A stretch of DNA of 14,096 nucleotides from Alphaproteobacteria bacterium (GTDB lineage: Bacteria > Pseudomonadota > Alphaproteobacteria > Sphingomonadales > Sphingomonadaceae): assembly GCA_018828205.1 (NCBI GenBank), contig JAHJWA010000225.1, positions 1 through 14,096 of the forward strand, written 5' to 3'. Positions 1-6,965 of the stretch are shown piece after piece. Below the pieces are notes generated by a model, which worked only from the letters and a program-made list of their open reading frames with translations, ran no database searches and was not told the origin of the DNA. The position numbers were made by a program, and so were the translations under genes. The first letter of the stretch is position 1. Every line of letters begins with the position of its first letter.

Positions 1-240
1 GCCTATTGGGATGTGGTGATCGGCGATTTGGTGATCCCGCGCGTCGGCTGGAGCTACCCCAGCCCGACCGCACCCTTCGCCATGCTGCGCGACCATGTCG
101 CTTTCTACGCCGCGCCCTTCGATCGCTGCAGCGTCGATGGCGAGACGGTCATACCGCAGCCGGGCGAATTCTACGGCGGCTGGATCACCGGCAAGCTCGC
201 CGGCCCCTTCAAGGGCGTGCCGGGAAGCCGCTTCTGGTGA
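1..240 (+). CDS. DUF427 domain protein, C-terminal part (5' truncated)
   Basis: The first 79 codons in frame 1 read to a TGA at 238-240, and the start lies outside the window. The visible protein matches the end of the DUF427 family (PF04248): a Y-W-D-V-V-x-G-D segment, then W-S-Y-P-S-P-T, then R-D-H-V-A-F-Y, and near the end F-Y-G-G-W-I-T with a G-P-F-K-G-x-P-G tail. This tail is very typical of the bacterial members. DUF427 proteins are small soluble beta-rich proteins whose biochemical role is not established, so no function is assigned. The next gene starts four bases after this stop in the same direction, which suggests co-transcription with the ABC1 kinase. Confidence 0.85.
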   Translation, partial: AYWDVVIGDLVIPRVGWSYPSPTAPFAMLRDHVAFYAAPFDRCSVDGETVIPQPGEFYGGWITGKLAGPFKGVPGSRFW

Positions 241-244
241 TCGC

Positions 245-1570
245 TTGAACGACGAAAGCTACAAGGGACGAGGCCGCAGCGTCCCGCGCGGCCGGCTGTC
301 GCGGCTGGGCCATTTCGGGCGGCTGGCGGGCGGAGTCGCGGGCGGAATGCTGGCCGAAGGCGCGCGACGGCTGGCCGACGGCGAACGCCCACGGATGCGC
401 GACATGCTGCTCACCCCGGGCAACATCAATGGCGCCGTCGAGCGGTTGTCGCATCTGCGCGGCGCGGCGATGAAGCTGGGGCAGATGATCTCGCTCGATG
501 CGGGCGACATGCTGCCCGCCGAACTGTCGCAGATCATGGCGCGCTTGCGCGACAACGCCCACCACATGCCGCCCGCGCAGCTCAACCGCGTGCTGGCGCA
601 GCAGTGGGGCAAGGACTGGCGGACCCGCTTCGCGCGGTTCGAACCGCGCCCGATCGCCGCCGCCTCGATCGGCCAGGTCCACCGCGCGCTCACCCGCGAC
701 GGGCGCGAGCTGGCGATCAAGGTGCAATATCCCGGGGTGCGCGAAAGCATCGATGCCGATGTCGACAATGTCGCGACGCTGCTGCGGCTGTCGGGGCTGA
801 CGCCGCGCGAAATCGACATCGCACCGCTGCTCGCCGAAGCCAAGCGCCAGCTGGCCGAGGAAGCGGATTACCAGCGCGAGGGCGCGCAGATGGTGCTGTT
901 CGGGCAATTGCTCGCGGATACGCCCGATGTGGTGGTGCCCGAGCTCGACCGCGAATTCACCACCGACCGGGTGCTGGCGATGACCTACCTGCCCGGCCAG
1001 CCGATCGAATCGCTCGAATCCGCGCCGCAGGAGACGCGCGACGAGTTGATGCGCAGGCTGATAACGCTGGTGCTGCGCGAATTGTTCGAATTCGGGGTGA
1101 TGCAGACCGACCCCAATTTCGCCAACTACCGCTACCAGCCCGACACCGGCCGGCTGGTGCTGCTCGATTTCGGTGCCGCGCGGCCGATCGATCCGGCGAC
1201 CGTCGCGGGCTACCGCGACCTGCTGAGGGCCGGGCTGTCTGACGACCGCTTAGCCATCCGCGAGGCGGCACTCGCGGCGGGCTTCGTGAGCGAGGCCGCG
1301 GTGACCCGCCACTCCGGCCGCGTCGACCGGATGATCGAGGTGATCGCGGGCGAGCTCAACCGCCCCGGCCCGTTCGATTTCGGCGACCGGTCCTTTGTCG
1401 GGGCCTTGCGCGACGAGGGCATGGAGATCGCCGCCGACAAGGCCAGCTGGCACCTGCCCCCGGTCGATGTGCTGTTCGCGCAGCGCAAGATCAGCGGCAC
1501 CGCGCTGCTCGCCGCGCGGCTGAAGGCGCGGGTCGATGTCCGCGCGCTGACCGAGCGGTTTCTCGACTGA
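245..1570 (+). CDS. ABC1/UbiB (AarF/Coq8) family atypical kinase
   Basis: This 441-residue protein belongs to the ABC1 atypical kinase family, whose best-known members (UbiB, Coq8) support ubiquinone biosynthesis. Visible hallmarks are the KxGQ motif K-L-G-Q at residues 77-80, the alanine-rich loop A-A-A-S at 138-141 that replaces a normal P-loop, the nucleotide-binding lysine in A-I-K-V-Q-Y-P-G (K159), E-A-D (206-208), T-D-P-N-F-A-N at 288-294 in the catalytic-loop position, and the metal-binding D-F-G at 308-310. No C-terminal membrane helices are seen, so it resembles the soluble subfamily rather than E. coli UbiB. The start is chosen at TTG 245. No ATG lies between the preceding gene's stop and the conserved R-G-R-L-S-R-L-G-H-F segment (16-25), the first downstream ATG (347) would delete that segment, and a weak GGTGA lies at 236-240. 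Frame extension back to 95 only overlaps the DUF427 gene. The real substrate is unknown. Confidence 0.85.
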   Translation: MNDESYKGRGRSVPRGRLSRLGHFGRLAGGVAGGMLAEGARRLADGERPRMRDMLLTPGNINGAVERLSHLRGAAMKLGQMISLDAGDMLPAELSQIMARLRDNAHHMPPAQLNRVLAQQWGKDWRTRFARFEPRPIAAASIGQVHRALTRDGRELAIKVQYPGVRESIDADVDNVATLLRLSGLTPREIDIAPLLAEAKRQLAEEADYQREGAQMVLFGQLLADTPDVVVPELDREFTTDRVLAMTYLPGQPIESLESAPQETRDELMRRLITLVLRELFEFGVMQTDPNFANYRYQPDTGRLVLLDFGAARPIDPATVAGYRDLLRAGLSDDRLAIREAALAAGFVSEAAVTRHSGRVDRMIEVIAGELNRPGPFDFGDRSFVGALRDEGMEIAADKASWHLPPVDVLFAQRKISGTALLAARLKARVDVRALTERFLD

Positions 1571-1577
1571 AGCGTTG

Positions 1578-1598
1578 CGCCCGGGTTCGCGCCGGGCG
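1578..1598. other. Short GC-rich inverted repeat between kinase and MATE genes
   Basis: CGCCCGG (1578-1584) and CCGGGCG (1592-1598) form a perfect 7-bp stem with a 7-base loop just after the kinase stop. No T-run follows, so it is not a typical intrinsic terminator. It may be a weak attenuator, a 3'-end stabiliser, or chance in GC-rich DNA. Confidence 0.3.
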
Positions 1599-1639
1599 AT
1601 AGGCGCCGCGGGATCCTGATGGCGGAGGCGAAAACCTGA

Positions 1640-2926
1640 ATGTCCTCTGCCGCGCCACAAGCCCCGCTCGAATACCGCGCCATCTGGGCGATCGCTTTGC
1701 CGGCGATGGTGACCAATGTCGCCACCGCGATGATCGGGGTGGGCGATATGTGGATCGTCGGGCGGCTGGGCGACGCGCCGACGCAAGGCGCGGTCGACAT
1801 CGGCGCGCGGCTGTTCGCCATGCTGTTCGTGGTGATGAACTTTCTCAAGACCGGGACCACCGGGCTGGTGGCGCGCGGGCTGGCGGTGGGGCTGGCGATC
1901 GCACTGGTCCTGCTGGCGGCCAAGCCGTTGCTGCTGCCCGCGCTGCTGGCGGTGCTCGGCGCCGAGGGCGAGGTGCTTGCCGCGGCGCGGGTCTATGCCG
2001 AGATCCGCTACTGGAGCGCGCCCGCGGTGATGGCCAATTTCGCGCTGGTCGGCTTTCTGGTCGGGAGGCGCCAGATGCGCGCGGTGCTGGCGTTCGAGGT
2101 CGCCTACAATCTGCTCAACCTCGCATTGGGGGCCTGGCTGGCGCTGGGGATCGACTGGGGCATCGCGGGGATCGGCTGGTCGAGCTTCATCGCCGAGTTC
2201 GCCAAGCTGGCGGCGGTCGCGGGCTTCATCCTCCTCGGGACATCGGGCAAGACCCTGCGGGCTGCCTTGCTAGAGCGCGGAAACCTGCGCTGGGCCGAGC
2301 TGCGCCCCTTCCTCTCGGTCAACCGCGACCTGTTCCTGCGCACCGTGGTGCTGATGGTGGCGCTGGCGGCGCTGACCCGGCTGAGCGCCGAGCGCGGTGT
2401 CGTCTCGCTTGCCGCCAACGGCATCTTCTACCAGCTCTTCGTGGTCACCGCGCTGCTGCTCGACGGCTTCGAGAACGCCGCGCAGGTGCTCAATGGCGAG
2501 CGGCTGGGCGCGCGCGACCGCGAGGGCTTCACGCGGTATATCGGCGCGATGCTGCGGCGCGGGCTCGGCGTGGCGCTGGTGCTCTCGGCGCTGTTCGCGC
2601 TGTTCGCGGGACCGGTGATCGACAGCTTCGCCGCCACCCCCGAGATCGCCGCGATGGGACGCGAACACGCGATCTGGCTGGCGGTGATCCCGGTCGCGGG
2701 CTTCGCCGCCTTCGTCTACGACGGGGTCTTCGTCGGCGGGAGCTGGACGCGCGCGCTGCTGGGCTCGATGATCGCTGCGGCGCTGCTCTACGCCGCGCTG
2801 CTGTGGCTGAGCTGGCCGCTGGGCAATGACGGGCTGTGGCTGTCTTTCGCGCTGTTCCTCGCGGCGCGCGCCGCTTTCCAGGCGGTGCAGGTCAGGCGGT
2901 TGACCGCGCGCAGCTTCCCCGCCTGA
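1640..2926 (+). CDS. MATE family (DinF-like) efflux transporter
   Basis: This 428-residue, strongly hydrophobic protein has the two-fold repeated architecture of MATE multidrug/toxin exporters of the inner membrane, which are driven by a proton or sodium gradient. The N-terminal half begins A-L-P-A-M-V-T-N (19-26), then G-D-M-W-I-V-G-R-L-G (35-44) and F-L-K-T-G-T-T-G-L (68-76), typical of the DinF branch. The C-terminal half has D-G-F-E-N-A-A-Q (275-282) followed by G-E-R-L-G-A-R-D (286-293). In the first half the matching cytoplasmic loop is missing: T-T-G-L-V-A-R runs straight into the next helix, so about 15-20 residues appear lost. The start is supported by GGAGG at 1624-1628, 11 bases upstream of the ATG. 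It converges with the M28 peptidase gene, with a 9-nt gap. The family is firm; transport activity and substrate are unknown. Confidence 0.88.
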   Translation: MSSAAPQAPLEYRAIWAIALPAMVTNVATAMIGVGDMWIVGRLGDAPTQGAVDIGARLFAMLFVVMNFLKTGTTGLVARGLAVGLAIALVLLAAKPLLLPALLAVLGAEGEVLAAARVYAEIRYWSAPAVMANFALVGFLVGRRQMRAVLAFEVAYNLLNLALGAWLALGIDWGIAGIGWSSFIAEFAKLAAVAGFILLGTSGKTLRAALLERGNLRWAELRPFLSVNRDLFLRTVVLMVALAALTRLSAERGVVSLAANGIFYQLFVVTALLLDGFENAAQVLNGERLGARDREGFTRYIGAMLRRGLGVALVLSALFALFAGPVIDSFAATPEIAAMGREHAIWLAVIPVAGFAAFVYDGVFVGGSWTRALLGSMIAAALLYAALLWLSWPLGNDGLWLSFALFLAARAAFQAVQVRRLTARSFPA

Positions 2927-2935
2927 CCGGCTCTA

Positions 2936-4345
2936 TCACTCGCCCTGCGTGATCGCCGGGCCATGGTTGGCGAGAATGCCGACCACTGCGGTCCAGACCG
3001 CGACGTTCTGGCGCAATTGCACCGGGTCGATCTTGTCGAGCGTGTCGTTCTCGGTGTGGTGGAGGTCGAAATAGCGGGTGCCGTCCTGCTGCAGATCGAT
3101 CAGCGGCCCGCCCTGCTCGCGCACCAGATTGAGATCGGCGCCGCCGGTCGCGACATTGGTCGAGGGACCGACCCCGAAGCGCGCCACGGCCTGCGCCAGG
3201 CGCCGGTAGAGATCGGGATCGCTGGCGGTGAAATTGGTCTCCAGCCGCCAGATACGGTCGGCGCCGAAATCGCTTTCCAGCCCGACGAAGACCGGGGCCT
3301 CGGCATGCGCCGCGGCATAGGCGGACGAGCCCCACAGCCCGGTCTCTTCCGCGCCGGCGAACAGCAGCCGGACGGTGCGCAGCGGCTGGCCGTGCGCGGC
3401 GACATGCTTGGCCGCCGCGGCGATGATCCCGCAGCCCGCGCCATCGTCGATCGCGCCGATGCCATTGTCCCAGCTGTCGAGATGGCAGGCGAGCAGCACC
3501 GGCGGCAGCGAGGCATCGCGCCCGGTGATCTCGCCGACGACATTGCCGCTCTCGGTCTCGCCTATGAAGCGCGGGGTCATCAGCAGTTCCATCGTTACGG
3601 GGCGACCCTCGGCGCGCGCGAAGACGCGCTCGAGATTGTCCGCATCGGGGTTGGAGAGCGCGCCCGCGGGGATCGGCGTGGTGCCCTCCGGGAAGCTGGT
3701 GTTGCCGGTGTGGCTGACGCGCTGATTGTCGGTCCCGATCGAGCGGATCACCGTGGCGACCGCGCCCTTGCTCGCGGCCAGTGCCGGGCCGGTCCAGCGC
3801 GCGGGGCCCGCAAAGCCATAGCCCGAGCCGTCCTGCGTGGGGCGCATGTCGTGGCTGATGAAGGCGATCTTGCCCGTAAGGCTGCCGGCGGGAGCGGCAA
3901 CCAGATCGGCATAGCTGGGGAAATAGACCACTTCGGCGGTCAGTCCTTCAGGACCGGTGGTGCCGCTGTTGCCCAGCGCGGCGATATGCATCGGCTGGAC
4001 GAAAGGCGCGGTGACCCGCGCGGTTTCCTCGCCGCGCACCCAGGTCTGCATCATGAAGGGCTCGTTGGCGACATTGGCGAAGCCTTCGGCGCGCAGCCAG
4101 GTCATCGCCCAGTCGCGACCGCGCGCCTCGGCCTCGGTGCCGGGCATCCGCGGGCCGACCTCGGTGGTGATGCCCTCGACGAAATCCCAGGCGATCGTGT
4201 CGTTATCGAGCGCGTCCACCGCCTGGGCCAGCGCGGGCGACTCGGCGGATCCCGTAGTCGGGGCCAGGGTTTGCGCTGTGGTCTGCGCGATGGCGATGGT
4301 CGGGAGGGCGGCGGAGGCGGCGAGCGCGATCAGGAGGGTTCTCAT
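2936..4345 (-). CDS. Secreted M28 family zinc peptidase (carboxypeptidase Q-like) with PA domain
   Basis: This 469-residue protein begins with a signal peptide, M-R-T-L-L-I-A-L-A-A-S then A-I-A|Q with likely cleavage after A20, so it acts in the periplasm or outside the cell. A protease-associated (PA) insert spans roughly residues 138-250. The M28 metallopeptidase core follows and carries the two-zinc ligand set: H288 in C-H-L-D-S-W-D, D300/D301 in I-D-D-G-A-G, general base E333 and ligand E334 in G-A-E-E-T-G, D359 in E-S-D-F-G-A, and H429/H430 in D-L-H-H-T-E-N-D. The H-L-D-S-W-D and D-D-G-A-G spacing resembles plasma glutamate carboxypeptidase (carboxypeptidase Q), which cleaves small peptides. 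The ATG at 4345 is preferred because the signal peptide begins exactly there; an in-frame start 12 codons upstream would add a charged leader. No good Shine-Dalgarno is visible. It is divergent from ettA. The exact substrate is unknown. Confidence 0.9.
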   Translation of the reverse strand: MRTLLIALAASAALPTIAIAQTTAQTLAPTTGSAESPALAQAVDALDNDTIAWDFVEGITTEVGPRMPGTEAEARGRDWAMTWLRAEGFANVANEPFMMQTWVRGEETARVTAPFVQPMHIAALGNSGTTGPEGLTAEVVYFPSYADLVAAPAGSLTGKIAFISHDMRPTQDGSGYGFAGPARWTGPALAASKGAVATVIRSIGTDNQRVSHTGNTSFPEGTTPIPAGALSNPDADNLERVFARAEGRPVTMELLMTPRFIGETESGNVVGEITGRDASLPPVLLACHLDSWDNGIGAIDDGAGCGIIAAAAKHVAAHGQPLRTVRLLFAGAEETGLWGSSAYAAAHAEAPVFVGLESDFGADRIWRLETNFTASDPDLYRRLAQAVARFGVGPSTNVATGGADLNLVREQGGPLIDLQQDGTRYFDLHHTENDTLDKIDPVQLRQNVAVWTAVVGILANHGPAITQGE

Positions 4346-4421
4346 GGCCGCGAGTGCTAGCACCGCATCGCGCGATGCCAAGACCTATTGTGCCCGCACC
4401 CGCTGGCTTGCCACCCCCCGC

Positions 4422-4450
4422 TTGCCCGCAGGGCCGCCAGCGCCTATCTG
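4422..4450 (+). promoter_or_regulatory. Possible sigma-70-type promoter for ettA
   Basis: TTGCCC (4422-4427) and TATCTG (4445-4450) are separated by 17 bases in the gap between the divergent M28 and ettA genes. Transcription would start near 4457, giving a leader of about 40 bases that includes the GAAGGA ribosome-binding site near 4483-4488. The match to consensus is partial (4/6 and 3/6), so this is only a candidate. Confidence 0.25.
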
Positions 4451-4496
4451 GCCTGCTGAAATTCCCCCTATTCCCGTTACCCGAAGGACCCGCCCG

Positions 4497-6170
4497 ATGG
4501 CCGCGCAATATGCCTATGTCATGAAGGACATGACCAAGACCTTCCCCGGTGCCCCCAAGCCGGTGCTCGCCAACATCAATCTGCAATTCTATCGCGGCGC
4601 CAAGATCGGCATCGTCGGCCCCAATGGCGCGGGCAAGTCGACGCTGATCAAGATCATGGCCGGGATCGACACCGATATCAGCGGCGAGGCCTGGCCGGGC
4701 GAGAACGTCACCGTGGGCTATCTCGAGCAAGAGCCCGAGCTCGATCCGACCAAGACCGTGCTCGAGAACGTGCGCGAAGGCGCCAAGGAAACCGCCGATC
4801 TGGTGGCGCGCTTCAACGCGATTTCCGCCGAGATGGCCGAACCCGATGCCGACTTCGACAAGCTCGGCGACGAGATGAGCGAATTGCAGACCAGGATCGA
4901 CGCGGTCGATGGCTGGACGCTCGACAACCAGCTCGAGATCGCGATGGAAGCGCTGCGCTGCCCCCCCGGCGACATGGGCGTCGAGACCCTGTCCGGCGGC
5001 GAGAAGCGCCGCGTGGCGCTGACCCGGCTGCTGATCCAGAAGCCCGACATCCTGCTGCTCGACGAACCCACCAACCACCTCGATGCCGAAAGCGTCGAAT
5101 GGCTGGAAAACCACCTCAAGGATTATGCGGGCGCGGTGCTGATGATCACCCATGACCGCTACTTCCTCGACAATGTGGTGGAATGGATCCTCGAGCTCGA
5201 TCGCGGCTCCTACTTCCCCTACGAGGGCAATTACTCGACCTATCTGGAGAAGAAGGCCAAGCGGCTCGACCAGGAAGACCGCGAGGAAAGCGGCCGCTCC
5301 AAGGCGCTCAAGGAAGAGCTGCAGTGGATCCGCCAGACCCCCGCCGCGCGCCAGACCAAGAGCAAGGCGCGTATCCGCAAGTTCGAGGAGCTGCAGGAAG
5401 CGCAGAGCCAGCGCAAGCCGGGCAAGGCGCAGATCGTCATCCAGGTGCCCGAACGGCTGGGCAGCAAGGTGATCGAGGCCAAGAACATCTCCAAGTCCTA
5501 CGGCGACAAGCTTTTGTTCGAAGACCTGTCCTTCATGCTGCCCCCGGGCGGCATCGTCGGCGTGATCGGCCCCAACGGCGCGGGCAAGTCGACGCTGTTC
5601 AAGATCCTCACCGGCAAGGAAACCCCCGACAGCGGCACCGTCGAGATCGGCGATACCGTGCACCTCGGCTTCGTCGACCAGAGCCGCGGCGATCTCAACC
5701 CGAAGAACAACGTCTGGGAGGAAATCTCGGACGGGCACGACTATATGAAGGTCAACGGCCACGATGCTTCGACCCGCGCCTATGTCGGCGCGTTCAACTT
5801 CAAGGGCGCGGACCAGCAGAAGAACGTCGGCAAGCTCTCGGGCGGCGAACGCAACCGCGTCCACATGGCGAAGATGCTCAAGCAGGGCGGCAACGTGCTG
5901 CTGCTCGACGAACCGACCAATGATCTCGATGTCGAGACGCTGGGCGCGCTCGAGGACGCGATCGAGAATTTCGCCGGCTGCGCGGTGGTGATCTCGCATG
6001 ACCGCTTCTTCCTCGATCGCCTCGCGACGCATATCCTGGCCTTCGAGGGCAACAGCCATGTCGAATGGTTCGAAGGAAACTTCGAGGCCTATGAGGAAGA
6101 CAAGCGCCGCCGCCTCGGTGATGCGGCGGATCGCCCGACCAGGCTGGCGTACAAAAAGCTGACGCGCTGA
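4497..6170 (+). CDS. ettA: Energy-dependent translational throttle protein EttA (ABC-F ATPase)
   Basis: This 557-residue protein is close in length to E. coli EttA (555). It has two ABC ATPase cassettes and no membrane segments. Cassette 1 has Walker A G-P-N-G-A-G-K-S (41-48), signature L-S-G-G-E (165-169) and Walker B L-L-L-D-E (186-190). Cassette 2 has Walker A at 358-365, L-S-G-G-E at 447-451 and L-L-L-D-E at 468-472. Both catalytic glutamates (E190, E472) are present. The arm insert lies around 90-140 and the basic linker that meets P-site tRNA around 245-325, including R-Q-T-P-A-A-R-Q-T-K-S-K. In E. coli, EttA binds the ribosomal E site and gates the first elongation steps according to the ATP/ADP ratio. 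ATG 4497 fits the family N-terminus (M-A-A-Q-Y-A-Y-V-M) and has GAAGGA upstream; the longer open frame to 3957 lies antisense to the peptidase gene. A strong hairpin follows the stop. Confidence 0.96.
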   Translation: MAAQYAYVMKDMTKTFPGAPKPVLANINLQFYRGAKIGIVGPNGAGKSTLIKIMAGIDTDISGEAWPGENVTVGYLEQEPELDPTKTVLENVREGAKETADLVARFNAISAEMAEPDADFDKLGDEMSELQTRIDAVDGWTLDNQLEIAMEALRCPPGDMGVETLSGGEKRRVALTRLLIQKPDILLLDEPTNHLDAESVEWLENHLKDYAGAVLMITHDRYFLDNVVEWILELDRGSYFPYEGNYSTYLEKKAKRLDQEDREESGRSKALKEELQWIRQTPAARQTKSKARIRKFEELQEAQSQRKPGKAQIVIQVPERLGSKVIEAKNISKSYGDKLLFEDLSFMLPPGGIVGVIGPNGAGKSTLFKILTGKETPDSGTVEIGDTVHLGFVDQSRGDLNPKNNVWEEISDGHDYMKVNGHDASTRAYVGAFNFKGADQQKNVGKLSGGERNRVHMAKMLKQGGNVLLLDEPTNDLDVETLGALEDAIENFAGCAVVISHDRFFLDRLATHILAFEGNSHVEWFEGNFEAYEEDKRRRLGDAADRPTRLAYKKLTR

Positions 6171-6180
6171 TCCGAGCGCT

Positions 6181-6222
6181 CGCGCGCCCATCCCCCGCCG
6201 AGCCGCAGGGGATGGGCGCGCG
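6181..6222 (+). terminator. Strong 15-bp hairpin after ettA, no T-run
   Basis: CGCGCGCCCATCCCC (6181-6195) is perfectly complementary to 6208-6222, giving a 15-bp stem with a 12-base loop that begins 10 bases after the ettA stop. The bases that follow (ATCAATGGATGTT) are AT-richer but contain no real T-run. It is most likely a transcription terminator or an mRNA 3'-end protector. Its symmetry means it could act on either strand. Confidence 0.55.
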
Positions 6223-6291
6223 ATCAATGGATGTTAATTGCGGACCGGCCTTCCCGATCCCTGCGCTTCCACCGCTAACCCGGGAGACTGC

Positions 6292-6783
6292 ATGTCCGCC
6301 AAGATCTGGCCCATACTCACATTTCTGCTCTTTGCCGCCATCGGCTACGGCGCCCGCGAGGCGATCGGTTCGGTCTATGGTGCCGCCGAGGCCCGCGATC
6401 TGCTCGAGGCGCTTTCGCGCGCCGGGCTCTATCTGGGCTCGGCGACCGCGACGGCTTCGGCCACGACGCTGGCGCTGATGCTCACGCTGATCGGGATGCT
6501 GCGCAAGCTGGACACCGATTTCGACAAGGAGACCTATCGCCGGGTCACCTTGATCGCTTCGCTGGCGACTGCCTCGCTGATGATGAGCCTGCTGGTGCTG
6601 CTGGCCTTCGTGCTTCCCGTGGGCGAGTTCGACGAACTGCCCGCGGACTGGTACACCACGCTCTATGAAGTGCTGTTCGCCGGCGCGGTCATCATGGTCG
6701 GGCTGCTGGCCGCCACGGTCATGGTCACCTATCTCACCGTGCGCCGCGTTGTCGGACAGATCACGCCCGGCGAGGACGTCTAG
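6292..6783 (+). CDS. Four-helix inner-membrane protein of unknown function
   Basis: I do not recognise this 163-residue protein. It has four likely membrane helices: about 5-20 (W-P-I-L-T-F-L-L-F-A-A-I-G), 45-70 (A/T/S-rich, ending L-M-L-T-L-I-G-M-L), 86-110 (V-T-L-I-A-S-L-A-T-A) and 124-150 (Y-E-V-L-F-A-G-A-V-I-M-V-G-L). A short charged loop, R-K-L-D-T-D-F-D-K-E at 71-80, lies between helices 2 and 3, and an acidic loop, G-E-F-D-E-L-P-A-D-W at 111-120, between helices 3 and 4. No signal cleavage site, cysteine or catalytic motif is visible. The ATG at 6292 has GGGAG at 6282-6286, five bases away; an upstream in-frame ATG at 6238 would add a non-hydrophobic leader with no ribosome-binding site. 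It sits alone between the ettA hairpin and the RcnB-family gene. Confidence 0.75.
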   Translation: MSAKIWPILTFLLFAAIGYGAREAIGSVYGAAEARDLLEALSRAGLYLGSATATASATTLALMLTLIGMLRKLDTDFDKETYRRVTLIASLATASLMMSLLVLLAFVLPVGEFDELPADWYTTLYEVLFAGAVIMVGLLAATVMVTYLTVRRVVGQITPGEDV

Positions 6784-6965
6784 CGACAGCGCAATTCCGC
6801 CCCGCGCGGCGCCGCCGCATTCATCCTGGCGATCGGTTAGATGAACGGGAGGCCATCACAGCGGTTCAGTGAGCGGTCAGTCCGCACTGCTATTGAGGCT
6901 CTATCGACATTCGAAATCAACACGCCGCGGCTGGTGGAGCGGCAACAGGGACGGAGACACGCTCC

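Noticed and set aside
3957..4496. 180-codon N-terminal extension of EttA
   Set aside because: It overlaps the M28 peptidase gene on the other strand, and EttA proteins are about 555 residues, which fits a start at 4497.
4203..6227. Open frame of 674 codons antisense to ettA
   Set aside because: EttA on the plus strand is unmistakable. The antisense product is a compositional shadow rich in Ala, Leu, Val and His.
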